Shown here: positions 8,435-18,053 of the stretch, in pieces | Layout: each line of letters starts with the position of its first letter | Numbering within the stretch: the stretch's first letter is position 1 | Source of the DNA: a virus | Length of the DNA: 64,000 bases | Strand: one strand, 5' to 3' | IMG/VR virus record: IMGVR_UViG_3300035183_000733 | Coordinates: 152,496 to 216,495 of that record | Program-made: the position numbers and the translations under genes | Notes under the pieces: model-generated | Seen by the model: the letters and a program-made list of their open reading frames with translations, nothing else | Told to the model about the DNA's origin: nothing | Databases searched by the model: none

Positions 8435-8764
8435 TTACGAGTTTAGTTGTTGTGTTTCGTCTGGCAACGCCGGTTGGTCCGGATTGGCGACATCTCCTTG
8501 CGGCAGCTCCTTAGCTGAATCGGCGGGTGTTCCAGAGTCCTTGCTCTTGCGGTAGCCGAGCAAGCCGGCGCCGATGGTTATGACCACGATGCTCTGCGTC
8601 ATGATGTCGTTCTTGGAGTCTATGAAATAGTCGGTGACTCCTACGAGGAACCCTATAAGGCCCACGCCCATGGTGAATACGCCCATAGTTCCTGATCCGG
8701 ACGTTTTGCCGTCCGAGTTGGACGTCATCTGCGCCCAGGAGAATTTGTTTATGTCCGCTCTCAT
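8435..8764 (-). CDS. Small two-helix membrane protein (holin-like candidate), 109 aa
   Basis: Two hydrophobic helices (about residues 28-45, GVFTMGVGLIGFLVGVT, and 56-72, QSIVVITIGAGLLG) are followed by a Pro/Asp/Gln-rich hydrophilic tail. The size and two-helix plan would fit a class II holin, but the gene sits among virion genes and not beside the lysin (61 kb), so it may be a virion or envelope protein. Confidence 0.65.
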   Translation of the reverse strand: MRADINKFSWAQMTSNSDGKTSGSGTMGVFTMGVGLIGFLVGVTDYFIDSKNDIMTQSIVVITIGAGLLGYRKSKDSGTPADSAKELPQGDVANPDQPALPDETQQLNS

Positions 8765-8772
8765 CGTTTTAA

Positions 8773-9078
8773 TTAGTTATTTTGTTGGGGCTCCGGTGGA
8801 GTCGCCGGGTTCTGCTCGCGTATGTACGCTTGTATCTTTGCGAGGACGAACTTGTGCGCCTCCTCGTAGATGATGCCCTGCGCTTGGTCGAGCACCTCCT
8901 GCAGCGTGTATCCTTCGGAATCCAACTTGTTTATGTCGAACTTTACGGATACTATGCGACGCAAGTACTCGCAGTCGTGATAAGTCGTGTCTGCGGTCTT
9001 GACTTTTATCTTCGTCAGTATCGAGCGACCCTCCGGGTGTGATGCCAGCGTGGCATCTATTATCTCCATTGTGTTCAT
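8773..9078 (-). CDS. Small soluble protein, 101 aa
   Basis: Mixed alpha/beta protein with a Pro/Gln-rich end (PATPPEPQQNN); no family recognised. It lies 2 nt downstream of the tail-fibre gene and could be a fibre assembly chaperone, as small genes after fibres often are; that is inference from position only. Confidence 0.65.
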   Translation of the reverse strand: MNTMEIIDATLASHPEGRSILTKIKVKTADTTYHDCEYLRRIVSVKFDINKLDSEGYTLQEVLDQAQGIIYEEAHKFVLAKIQAYIREQNPATPPEPQQNN

Positions 9079-9080
9079 GA

Positions 9081-12000
9081 TTACAATCCGTGTTTGAATG
9101 CTCTGAAAAAGTATGAAAATGTAGCTGAACCAGACATTGTGAATGCACTACCATATCCGGGATATGTCGATTCCAACCTGACCGCGACTTTATTACCGGC
9201 CGGTACAAGAAATTCTATGCCACCATGGACATCGCTGAGTTGGCGACGATACATTGTTCCACCGGTACCGTTTAATCTTAATTCCCATATAACAAGACCG
9301 CTACTGTTACCACTACCGACCGCCACAATGGTTCTATCGTATGCGACAGCGGCAATCTCAAGATGAAATAATTGTACACCACTCGACACCGTTGTCGTAC
9401 CGACACCAGTTTTTGTAAACGTTACGATTAAAGCATCGCCTACGGTGGATTGGGTGGCAACTATTGGGGCAGATCCACCGGTTGATATTCCAACAAAGGA
9501 TGATGCAGTAGGACCAGGATTAACGAACGTGCTCTTAACTGCCTGCACAGAACCGTATGATTGTACAACGTCGGATGAGTTGGCGTTACCGAGCTGCACG
9601 GTGGCTCCTGATGATATGGACCCGATCGTTACCTGTGTCGACGGCGTTATGTTTACCGCGTATGTAGAACCGGCCGCTCCGACAGCCACGATACCGTTCA
9701 GTCCAGTGTTCGCTCCAGGACCTGCATCTATCAGCACGTGACCGCCCGTTGCTGGGCCGCCTCCGGTGTTCGCCGCACCGCCTGATATGCTGAGGGCTAT
9801 GCCGCTACCTCCAACAACGCCGTTCTGCGCGACGCTGATCTTCGGCTTGAAGAATTGTCCTATGAATTGCAGACCAGACGCGCTGAAGTTGGCGACTGGA
9901 TACAAACTCGCGCCGCTGTTTACGGCGATGGATATTCTACCGCGTTGGTTGGTCGGGTTCGTTCCCGATACCTCGTAGTACTCTCCCATGACTGCACCAA
10001 TGGACCTCTGCGCACCTGAGCCATTCTTGACCGCGTATTCCAGCATAACTGGAATGCCTGTGAGATAAGGGCTTGGACCTCCGCCAAAAGTAGTTCCCGT
10101 GTTCCTGCCCTCGAGCAGGAGTACACGCGCCATGTCGCCTACCTCCGATACTACGCCGAACTGCGGCACCGGCACAGCGGTGGATGCGAATATTATCGGG
10201 GAGGAACTGATCCTGTAGCGTGGAGTTCCAAAACTTATATCACCAGGCGCGAACAGTGTGGTGGCCAAGTACGAAGCGGGGCCTGCCGTGCTTGCGTGCG
10301 TGGCAGTCACGAGCGATATAGTGTTGGCGAATGTTGTGTTCACGACCGGAGATCCGCTCCAGCCTATCATTATCGCGTCGTTAGCGTTCGACTGGTTACC
10401 GTTGCCACCGAGGACAACGGACCTTAGCCCTGCCGCCTTGTTATTGGTACCTACCGTGAACGATACGTCGCCTACGTCGGAAGCGTAATTGAGAATGTTT
10501 GACCTCGATCCTATGGTCACGGCGCCGTAAACTTGGAACTTCGTCTGAGGCTTGGCCTCGACGACTGTTCCGGCCGTTAATGTCGCGTTTGCCGCTTGGA
10601 ATGGAACGAAATCAAGATAGTCTATGCCGTTGTGAACCGGCGCTCCACTCCACGGGCCCTTATACCACTTGCCGGTTGTGAGAACCGCAGGACCAGCGGT
10701 GATGTACTCGCTGAACCTGTCGCCTATACCCACGAATCCGTCTCCGAATCCCGAATAGTTGGTGCTGTCGTTTATTACAATCGACTTCTGACCAGTTGAC
10801 CAGTTGTACCCACTAAGGGTGGTGATGTCGTTCGCCCACATCTGTGTGACTGTAGGGTTGGACTGCGTGCCTGCGTAGACTGCGCCTGACCTGATTCGGA
10901 AGAATCCATTACCGTCGGACCTCGACCAGAAGTATGTCTCGCCATTTGACCAAGCCGATACCTGGTTTCTCATGCCGGCAGTAAGAGTATCGCCTGCCGC
11001 GAGGCTCGTCGACATCAGCCTTGTATTCGCGCTGTCCCATCCCTGGAATATGAGACCACCGTCCGATGCACTGCCGGAAGCGGGGTGCCCGGCCGTGATG
11101 CCGTGTATGGAATAATCGCCAGCGCCAGTTCCGGGCGCGAGGTGTATGTTCGAGTGTCCTGATGTACCGAATCCTGCGGCCGCGTTGTAGCTCTGCACGT
11201 TAAGCTTTGCACCTACAAGTCCGCCAAGCAGGGTTCCTGTCGCGGTCTTGATGTAGTCCGGGTCGCCCATCCACATGCGCGGGAGTCCGCCTCCGCCAGA
11301 TGGACCAGAGTCCGCCGCGAAGTAGTATCCGTCATTGGCCGTACCGCCTGTACCGAATCTTAATGCCGGCCTTGGTGGGTTGACGAATGTGAAGACTCCT
11401 ACGGTCGTGTTGGCAGATGTTGCGCCGCCTCCGAGTGCTATGAAGTGGTTATACGTGGCGTCGGTCTTGTGCTCTATGCGCATCTCCGAAGATCTCCACG
11501 GCATGCCGGAAGATTCGAAGAAGCTTCTCACGTTCCTGAAGTTGAGCTGGTCTGTGTTGAACCCCGATACTTTTGCCCTCCAGCGTGCCCACATGTTTGT
11601 GGCGCCGGCCGTTACCGGAAGCTGCACGTTGAGCTGGTCGTACCTGAAATCGTAAGGCGTAGCATCACCGGCGACGGCGTTGCTGAAAGCGTTGGCTACG
11701 CCTATGGACCCGCTGTCATTTATGGAGAACAACCTCTCGGTCGAACTCGTCAATGCGTTGTGTCCGCCCACGTGCCAGTTTAATCCGGATGGTGTGTTGT
11801 AGAACGACATCAACCTCTCGGTAGGGTTGAGCTGTATTTTGAACGCGTTGCTGTTGAACTCGTACCTGCTTATGCTGCCCGTGCCCGTCTGCTTTATTAA
11901 GTCGAGAGATGTTCCAAATGCAGAGAACTCGATGTTGCCGGTTGGGTTTACGAGCTCCCACGAGTATTCGGTATTTGCGATTATGGTATTTACGGAGATG

Positions 12001-12572
12001 TACGATTGCTTTGCCGCAAGGTTCTCTGCGCCAGACTCGAGCACACCGAACATCTGCTGTGGCGAGCCCGGAGATCCGATAAGTTTTAGCTTGTACGGCC
12101 CCGTCTGTGGCGCTCCAACGCCGTAGTTTATCGGGGATAGAACGAGGGACTTGAGCGGCGTAGGGCTGCTGAATATAACACGGTCAGAGTCACCGATGGC
12201 GTCCTTGAACACGCCGGAAACCGTGAGGTTGCCGATGAGCGTCCACGATGGGGGCGAACCCGCGTACTGGTAGATGTTGAGCGTATTAGTGTCGAACCAG
12301 TAATCGCCTTCGGCTGGAGCCGGCGTTATCGGACCAAACGAGATGGGGTCCGTGTTCTCCACGTACCACTTGGTGCCAGGCACGCCCGGGTCACCCTGGA
12401 ATCCCTGGATGCCCTGACTTCCAGGTACACCCTGGATGCCCTGGATGCCCTGAATACCTGGAGGACCCCCGCCCATATTCAAAATCTGGTCGAAGTTAAA
12501 GTTGCACTTGTCCGTGAACAACTGCTGGTCGTCGCTCGGTATAAGCCTGAATAGATTTAGTACGGTTGCCAT
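9081..12572 (-). CDS. Tail fibre with collagen-like repeats, 1163 aa
   Basis: Residues about 34-67 are Gly-x-y collagen repeats (GPPGIQGIQGIQGVPG and GDPGVPG), a common trimerisation motif of phage fibres. The rest is long, Gly/Ser/Thr/Asn-rich and beta-repetitive, ending in a compact C-terminal domain (LEIAAVAYDRTIVAVG, then MYRRQLSDVHGGIEFLVPAG) likely to be the receptor-binding tip. The protein probably trimerises and recognises the host surface. It starts 25 nt after a late-promoter-like box and heads a run of minus-strand genes (fibre, small proteins, exported proteins). Confidence 0.85.
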   Translation of the reverse strand: MATVLNLFRLIPSDDQQLFTDKCNFNFDQILNMGGGPPGIQGIQGIQGVPGSQGIQGFQGDPGVPGTKWYVENTDPISFGPITPAPAEGDYWFDTNTLNIYQYAGSPPSWTLIGNLTVSGVFKDAIGDSDRVIFSSPTPLKSLVLSPINYGVGAPQTGPYKLKLIGSPGSPQQMFGVLESGAENLAAKQSYISVNTIIANTEYSWELVNPTGNIEFSAFGTSLDLIKQTGTGSISRYEFNSNAFKIQLNPTERLMSFYNTPSGLNWHVGGHNALTSSTERLFSINDSGSIGVANAFSNAVAGDATPYDFRYDQLNVQLPVTAGATNMWARWRAKVSGFNTDQLNFRNVRSFFESSGMPWRSSEMRIEHKTDATYNHFIALGGGATSANTTVGVFTFVNPPRPALRFGTGGTANDGYYFAADSGPSGGGGLPRMWMGDPDYIKTATGTLLGGLVGAKLNVQSYNAAAGFGTSGHSNIHLAPGTGAGDYSIHGITAGHPASGSASDGGLIFQGWDSANTRLMSTSLAAGDTLTAGMRNQVSAWSNGETYFWSRSDGNGFFRIRSGAVYAGTQSNPTVTQMWANDITTLSGYNWSTGQKSIVINDSTNYSGFGDGFVGIGDRFSEYITAGPAVLTTGKWYKGPWSGAPVHNGIDYLDFVPFQAANATLTAGTVVEAKPQTKFQVYGAVTIGSRSNILNYASDVGDVSFTVGTNNKAAGLRSVVLGGNGNQSNANDAIMIGWSGSPVVNTTFANTISLVTATHASTAGPASYLATTLFAPGDISFGTPRYRISSSPIIFASTAVPVPQFGVVSEVGDMARVLLLEGRNTGTTFGGGPSPYLTGIPVMLEYAVKNGSGAQRSIGAVMGEYYEVSGTNPTNQRGRISIAVNSGASLYPVANFSASGLQFIGQFFKPKISVAQNGVVGGSGIALSISGGAANTGGGPATGGHVLIDAGPGANTGLNGIVAVGAAGSTYAVNITPSTQVTIGSISSGATVQLGNANSSDVVQSYGSVQAVKSTFVNPGPTASSFVGISTGGSAPIVATQSTVGDALIVTFTKTGVGTTTVSSGVQLFHLEIAAVAYDRTIVAVGSGNSSGLVIWELRLNGTGGTMYRRQLSDVHGGIEFLVPAGNKVAVRLESTYPGYGSAFTMSGSATFSYFFRAFKHGL

Positions 12573-12597
12573 CTATGTTTTATTCTCATTTATCTTC

Positions 12598-12607
12598 CTT
12601 ATATATC
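12598..12607 (-). promoter_or_regulatory. Late-promoter-like box GATATATAAG
   Basis: Minus-strand box 25 nt before the tail-fibre ATG. It sits just after the stop of the 1810-aa gene, so it would let the fibre be expressed separately. Confidence 0.55.
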
Positions 12608-12613
12608 CCTGAC

Positions 12614-15600
12614 TTATATTCGCCCGATGTCGAACGATATAGCTATGGACACCTCGGATGCGGTGTCAATCTTGTACTCGAAACTGTACAAGAAATCCGA
12701 AATCCTCGTCACTGTGAAGTTCTTGTCGTGCGAGTAGCCATTTATCAGCTTGTTGGCGTCCGAAAGGTCTCCCCTAACTATTGGCAATGCAAGGGTGTTG
12801 TCCTTGTACTTCTTCGTATAAGGGTCTGCCTGCTTCACCTCGTAAACCGGCAGCACGTTCAGCGTCAAGTATTCTACGACGTCGTCGTCGATGGAGTCCG
12901 GATCGCCGACGCCGAACTCTGGCATCAGGAGTTTTACGAACTCCGCATTGGCCCCTGTCTCCACGAAGAACCTGAGCAACCTCTTCTTTATGTTGACGAG
13001 CCCGCTGACGGTGGTAGCATTCTGCGTCCACGCAATCTCGGAATCCACGTTGTCCATGTTTATTAGGGCAAGCGTAGCTACCTCCTCCACGGTGAAGTCC
13101 TGCAACCTTATGCTGTCCTGCGTCTTCATTATCTTAGTGCCCATGAAGTTCTTGATCTCCTTCATCTCGCGAGTTCCCGCCTGGTTTACGAAGTTGGTCT
13201 TGCTGCTGAACATCCTCCAGAACCCAGGGTCCCAACTCGAGCGGAACACGAAGTGATCCTTCTGGTCTATAGCAATCTCGCCCACGAGCGGGTACAGTGA
13301 CTTGTATTTGTCGTTGTTCGCAAGATCGAGCACCTTGCTGTTGGACACCTTGAGGTAGTTCATGTTCTTTATCAGACCAAAGTCCTTCACGTTGGGATTG
13401 AAAGTGGCTTGCTTGAACGACAGGTCAAATGAAGGTCCTGCAATCTCGTCTTGCTTTTGTCCCTTGAAGAACAAAACGTTCCTGAATTTTGGTTCGTAAG
13501 GTCCGTCGTATCGGTACTGAATTGATGCAGAGTTGACCTTGGTCAGGTTCACCCCTATGATAGGCACGTTGTTGAATTCTTCTGGCTTGTCCTCATCAAT
13601 CAGCGGTATTAGCGATTCGAGCTTGTTTATAGTTGCTGGTTCGAGGAGTTCGAGATAGAATTCGTCGCTCGTCTCTACGTTGGTAAAACCGTTCCACCTG
13701 TACGTCTTATACTTGACGTACTGGCTGTACTCGTTTATCTTCTGTGCGATCGTTGCGAATGCCACCCTCTGCATTATAGGAGTGTAAAAGTTGGTTCCAC
13801 CTTCTTTTTGGTACGTTGCGAATCCCTGCCACTCGAAGGACGATCCGAACGGTATCGATATTGCGTTTGACGCAACAGGTAGGTCGAACTGATCGACGCT
13901 GAACGGTGCGTAAAAGTTGTCATACGGGGACGACGGATCCTGTGGGTATCCGGGTGTCCCTGGTATACCGAACAGGATTTGCGTCTGTGTGGTGCTGTGC
14001 GGGTATGGGAACTTGGTGTCGCCGAACACGAACTTGCCGTAGAAGGTGTTCTCCTTCCTGAAGTTCTGAATCTCGTCCCTGAGGTCCCAATCGTAGTCCG
14101 GATTGTTGTACACGTAAGCGTATGTGAAGGGGCCTATCGGCCCCGATGGTGAAGCCATGGTGAGCGATGTGCTCAGCTTGATGTCTCCAATCTGGTGCAC
14201 GTCGGTTCCGGTTAGCAGTAGAGTTCCGGAGTTGTTGTATATGTGCTCCACCTTCTTGCTCTTCAGTGAGTACAGAGTAATGTAATCTGTGGATATGTCC
14301 ACCAGATCCTGATACCTAACTTCCGGCGAGTATATGCTGCCCATGTTATTTGGATCGATGAGCGACAGCGTCCTGTAGTCCTCCAGTATTAGGTCTATCA
14401 CTATGGTCACGGTCTTGAACGTCTCGTTGTTGTAGACGTTTATAGTGACCGGAGATTCTACGACTTCTGGCGTCTCCTTGTGCACTCTCAGTATACATGA
14501 AAATTTGTAACCATCAAACTTAGTCGATCCCTGCTTGAACGGTGGTTTGATAGCGCGCAACTGAGGCGCAGCAGTGTCTCTGATTACTTCCTTTATCTGG
14601 ACCTTCACGCCACGGAAGAAAGTTTCGCACACACCGGTCTCCGAGTTGAAGTCGAATATGGTGTACCTGTCTTGGTCCGGAGTGTTTGCTGACGGTTGGA
14701 ATGTGAAATACTCCAAGAAGTAATCTTGTGCGCTCGGATCCGCATTATTGAGATCTGATATGTCCAGCTTGTCCGGAAAGAAGTAGTAGTTGTCGTTCAA
14801 TGACGATTCTGGATAGTTGTGCGGCTGCCCCTCGAGATAGTACCACTCGTGCGTGAACGCTTCCGGATTCTGTGTCTTCTGTGTGAAAGAAGGCGAGAAG
14901 TTGAACGATCCAAAAACTGGGTGCGTGTTGAGCCTGTATCCGTTATCGCGAATGTCTGTCCCACCTGAATAGACCCACTTGCTCGTGGACGGCATCATCC
15001 TCGACTTTATGGCAAACTCTTTAAGGAAGTTCTCCTTTAGGTAATCATATTCTGACGGTACCGTATTGAAGAAGAACTTGTCCCTCTGCGTGAATAACAG
15101 CGTGCTCTTGTCCACAGCCTCTTCCTCGACAGTCAAGAAATCCCTGAACGTAAAGAATCCCGGGAAAGAACGGATGTCGCCATCAAGTGTGCGAGCATCA
15201 AGATCAATTACGACAGGCGTGCCTATAGAATACGTGTATGTAGGAAACAGTGGCTGAGCTACAAAAGTAGATCCAGTATTGTAAACGGTAGGTGCGTTGT
15301 TGTTAAAAGGATCTACGTAGTTTATGGATTCTGTAGTATCACCGAGTACAACATACGTGTGACCGGCTATCAGTGTTTCATACGGCATCACCGCGCGTTG
15401 ATAGAATACAAGCGCCACGACCACTGGTGTTCCGTTAACGACCGTGAAGGAGTCAACGCCGGATACCCCGTAGAATGCGGCACCGCCGAACACGGAAGAA
15501 CCGTTGTAATCTATTTCGTCGGAAGGTTCGCCGAGTACGAGGTACCTGCGTCCGGCTACTATCATGTTAGGCTCGTCTGCCGGTATGTCGAAGTATCTGT

Positions 15601-18046
15601 GGTACTCTCTTATTGGAGTCCTCGAATACGATGAGCTGAAGAAGTCGCCGTCTATGTCCTTCAGGTTGAAGAACGAGAACAGACCGACTTTAGGCCTGAA
15701 CAGGTTGTACGCGGTGAACGTCTTCGTGGTTGTGCCAACGAGCGGTTCATCGAGCAGGTCATCGATATACGCGACGCCAAAATCGTTCCAGCCATCGAGA
15801 CCCGCTATGTCGCTACCACCGGTTTCGAGTATGGGATCGTCTACATATCTTCCGACGTGAACTATCTTTGCGAGTCCGAGCTTGGACTTAACGAATACCT
15901 CCCCGTTATTAGTGAGCCTCTCAAAGTTCTCGAGGTCGTACCTGAATCTTATCTTGTTGTTGTCGGTGCCTCCCTCGAAGTACACCTTCTGTGCCGAGCT
16001 CGTTACGAGCTGGCGCTGTAGTTCCATCCTGGTGAAGTCCGTTACATCAATGTTGCAGAAGAACGCATTCGGCGCGCTTGATCCTGAACGCATCCTTATC
16101 ACCACTTCGCTGTCTATTGCTATGGCGTCCCAAGTGCGTTGCTCTATCCTGTTGAATGCCGATGCTATTGACTGTGCAATCTCGGACAATGTCCCGTATG
16201 GGTGGAAGTAGATAGGGTTGTAGTTGTTAGCCGCGAGCGACTGGCCAGGACCCCATCCCTCTACAATGGATATGTGCCCATTTGTGGTGGTGAGGTCAAT
16301 TGGCAAGTTTATGTTGAACGTAGTATATCCCAGCGAGAACACTGCGGCCGAAACTATGGTTCTCTTGATGCGGACGTTCTGTCCGTATTGGATCTCTATC
16401 TCGTCGCCTACGTTGTAGTAGGGGACGTAGTTTCCGTATATCGACACAAGCGTGCCGTTGGCCGGAATCGTGAACACCCTGCGGAGGTCGTTAGCCGTTA
16501 TCTCGTCGAACGGCCCGTCGACGTCCGTCTGTGATCCGATGTTCCAGTGTATCTTTATTTTATCGCCGGGGTACAGTTGGTCCTTCACGTTCAGCACCAT
16601 GTACGATCTTCCCTTGTCGGTCAGCAGCGAACCGAACCCCTCAATCAGTCTCCTGCCTTCTCCTGCGAAGTCACCGAGGTTCACCGATTTGTTGCGGATC
16701 TGAATATCGGTGTCAGTTGTGTTGTACGTGCCGATGACCTCTGGGTTTTGGTTGAACGAGTAGAACAATCCTTTCTTGTCCTGCACCCAGTAGAGGCGCG
16801 GCTCGAAATTGGCACCGGTGAAATCGTTCGAACTCGGGATGAATCCGTCGGGGTTCATGTAATACAGTCGCACGCCGTCCTCGTTGTTCTGGTAGAACGC
16901 CTCGCCCTGGTCCCTGTAACCGCGGTTAGGACGCTTAGGTGCCGGAGTGTTGCCCGAAACACCTCTGTTTGCGAACAGTTTGTCGCCGTCGAGCTCGAAG
17001 CTTCCCGTAGGTATCTCGTTAACGTAAAACCCGAAGTACCTTGGTATGCTATAGAGGCTTGCCGACTCGTCGTTGAACAGGAACTCCATGTTGAGCAGGT
17101 GCGGACAAATAATGCCGTGCCTCTGGAACCCGTTAGTCACGTACTCCTCGAACTCCATCTGCGTCTGCGCGGACTGCCAGTATTTGCGCATAAACTCGCC
17201 CTTGCTCGATAGAATACCGTCCTGGTACGCTATTCCGTTCCAGGTAGTCATCAGCCCGTCCTCGAACTTAGTCGTTATAGGCGCGGCAGGAAATCTCGGG
17301 TTGTTCCTGAAATTACGTATGTACTGCCCTATCTTGCTCGAAGATGTGAGGTCGAACGTCTTTATTATCTGCGCTCTCTTCATTATGCTGTTGAACTGCG
17401 CAACGTCGTCAATTGGGAGGTCCTTGTTTTCATTCAAGCTCACGACCTTGCCGCTACCCTGGTAAACTGTATAGGTTGTAGAGACGTTGCTGGTGAAGGT
17501 GTCGCCGTCCACGTAGAGGTTGTTCTCATAGACCACCTGGTATCCATCCCCGACAACCTTGTATTCTGTAGGTGTATCAATAACTATAGACCCGCTCGGG
17601 ACGTCGTCGTTGTACGGGAAGTCTGTGGGTTCGTCTACCCTCAGGATTATGAAGTAGTTCGGTATGTCCTCCCTCAGCCACAACGGCGCGAGGTACGAAT
17701 ACGCCTCGTCGTAAAGTTTGCTGATTAGTGGTTCGGCACCCATTGAATAGAACAGCTCAAGCTGTGATGCGAACTTCGTGCCGGTGGACTCCGGATTGGA
17801 GTCCTGACGCACCTCGAACAATACTTCCGGTGGGACGGACCCGATGAAATCGCGCACGTCCACGTCGAAGCTGGAAGTTTGAGAGAGCCGGAACTTCTTG
17901 AACTCCGAACCGGACAGGACCTTGTTGGCGTCTATGGTGTTTAGCCAGATGTCGCCCTTGGAGTCAACCGTTAGTTTTATGTTTCCCGACAACTTCGGAT
18001 TGGTTCTCACCAATCCGAAGGACGAGGTCTTATCGCTTAAGTTCAT
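12614..18046 (-). CDS. Giant virion protein, 1810 aa
   Basis: I do not recognise a named family. The protein has no membrane segments and is a long series of beta-rich domains with frequent FY/NP-type turns. It lies between the fibre and a 1162-aa virion gene. Large proteins in this position in T4-like phages of Bacteroidetes are usually baseplate-periphery or fibre-network components. The start (ATG 18046) is 7 nt after the stop of the upstream gene, so it is part of an operon beginning near 21590. Confidence 0.8.
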   Translation of the reverse strand: MNLSDKTSSFGLVRTNPKLSGNIKLTVDSKGDIWLNTIDANKVLSGSEFKKFRLSQTSSFDVDVRDFIGSVPPEVLFEVRQDSNPESTGTKFASQLELFYSMGAEPLISKLYDEAYSYLAPLWLREDIPNYFIILRVDEPTDFPYNDDVPSGSIVIDTPTEYKVVGDGYQVVYENNLYVDGDTFTSNVSTTYTVYQGSGKVVSLNENKDLPIDDVAQFNSIMKRAQIIKTFDLTSSSKIGQYIRNFRNNPRFPAAPITTKFEDGLMTTWNGIAYQDGILSSKGEFMRKYWQSAQTQMEFEEYVTNGFQRHGIICPHLLNMEFLFNDESASLYSIPRYFGFYVNEIPTGSFELDGDKLFANRGVSGNTPAPKRPNRGYRDQGEAFYQNNEDGVRLYYMNPDGFIPSSNDFTGANFEPRLYWVQDKKGLFYSFNQNPEVIGTYNTTDTDIQIRNKSVNLGDFAGEGRRLIEGFGSLLTDKGRSYMVLNVKDQLYPGDKIKIHWNIGSQTDVDGPFDEITANDLRRVFTIPANGTLVSIYGNYVPYYNVGDEIEIQYGQNVRIKRTIVSAAVFSLGYTTFNINLPIDLTTTNGHISIVEGWGPGQSLAANNYNPIYFHPYGTLSEIAQSIASAFNRIEQRTWDAIAIDSEVVIRMRSGSSAPNAFFCNIDVTDFTRMELQRQLVTSSAQKVYFEGGTDNNKIRFRYDLENFERLTNNGEVFVKSKLGLAKIVHVGRYVDDPILETGGSDIAGLDGWNDFGVAYIDDLLDEPLVGTTTKTFTAYNLFRPKVGLFSFFNLKDIDGDFFSSSYSRTPIREYHRYFDIPADEPNMIVAGRRYLVLGEPSDEIDYNGSSVFGGAAFYGVSGVDSFTVVNGTPVVVALVFYQRAVMPYETLIAGHTYVVLGDTTESINYVDPFNNNAPTVYNTGSTFVAQPLFPTYTYSIGTPVVIDLDARTLDGDIRSFPGFFTFRDFLTVEEEAVDKSTLLFTQRDKFFFNTVPSEYDYLKENFLKEFAIKSRMMPSTSKWVYSGGTDIRDNGYRLNTHPVFGSFNFSPSFTQKTQNPEAFTHEWYYLEGQPHNYPESSLNDNYYFFPDKLDISDLNNADPSAQDYFLEYFTFQPSANTPDQDRYTIFDFNSETGVCETFFRGVKVQIKEVIRDTAAPQLRAIKPPFKQGSTKFDGYKFSCILRVHKETPEVVESPVTINVYNNETFKTVTIVIDLILEDYRTLSLIDPNNMGSIYSPEVRYQDLVDISTDYITLYSLKSKKVEHIYNNSGTLLLTGTDVHQIGDIKLSTSLTMASPSGPIGPFTYAYVYNNPDYDWDLRDEIQNFRKENTFYGKFVFGDTKFPYPHSTTQTQILFGIPGTPGYPQDPSSPYDNFYAPFSVDQFDLPVASNAISIPFGSSFEWQGFATYQKEGGTNFYTPIMQRVAFATIAQKINEYSQYVKYKTYRWNGFTNVETSDEFYLELLEPATINKLESLIPLIDEDKPEEFNNVPIIGVNLTKVNSASIQYRYDGPYEPKFRNVLFFKGQKQDEIAGPSFDLSFKQATFNPNVKDFGLIKNMNYLKVSNSKVLDLANNDKYKSLYPLVGEIAIDQKDHFVFRSSWDPGFWRMFSSKTNFVNQAGTREMKEIKNFMGTKIMKTQDSIRLQDFTVEEVATLALINMDNVDSEIAWTQNATTVSGLVNIKKRLLRFFVETGANAEFVKLLMPEFGVGDPDSIDDDVVEYLTLNVLPVYEVKQADPYTKKYKDNTLALPIVRGDLSDANKLINGYSHDKNFTVTRISDFLYSFEYKIDTASEVSIAISFDIGRI

Positions 18047-18053
18047 CTATTCG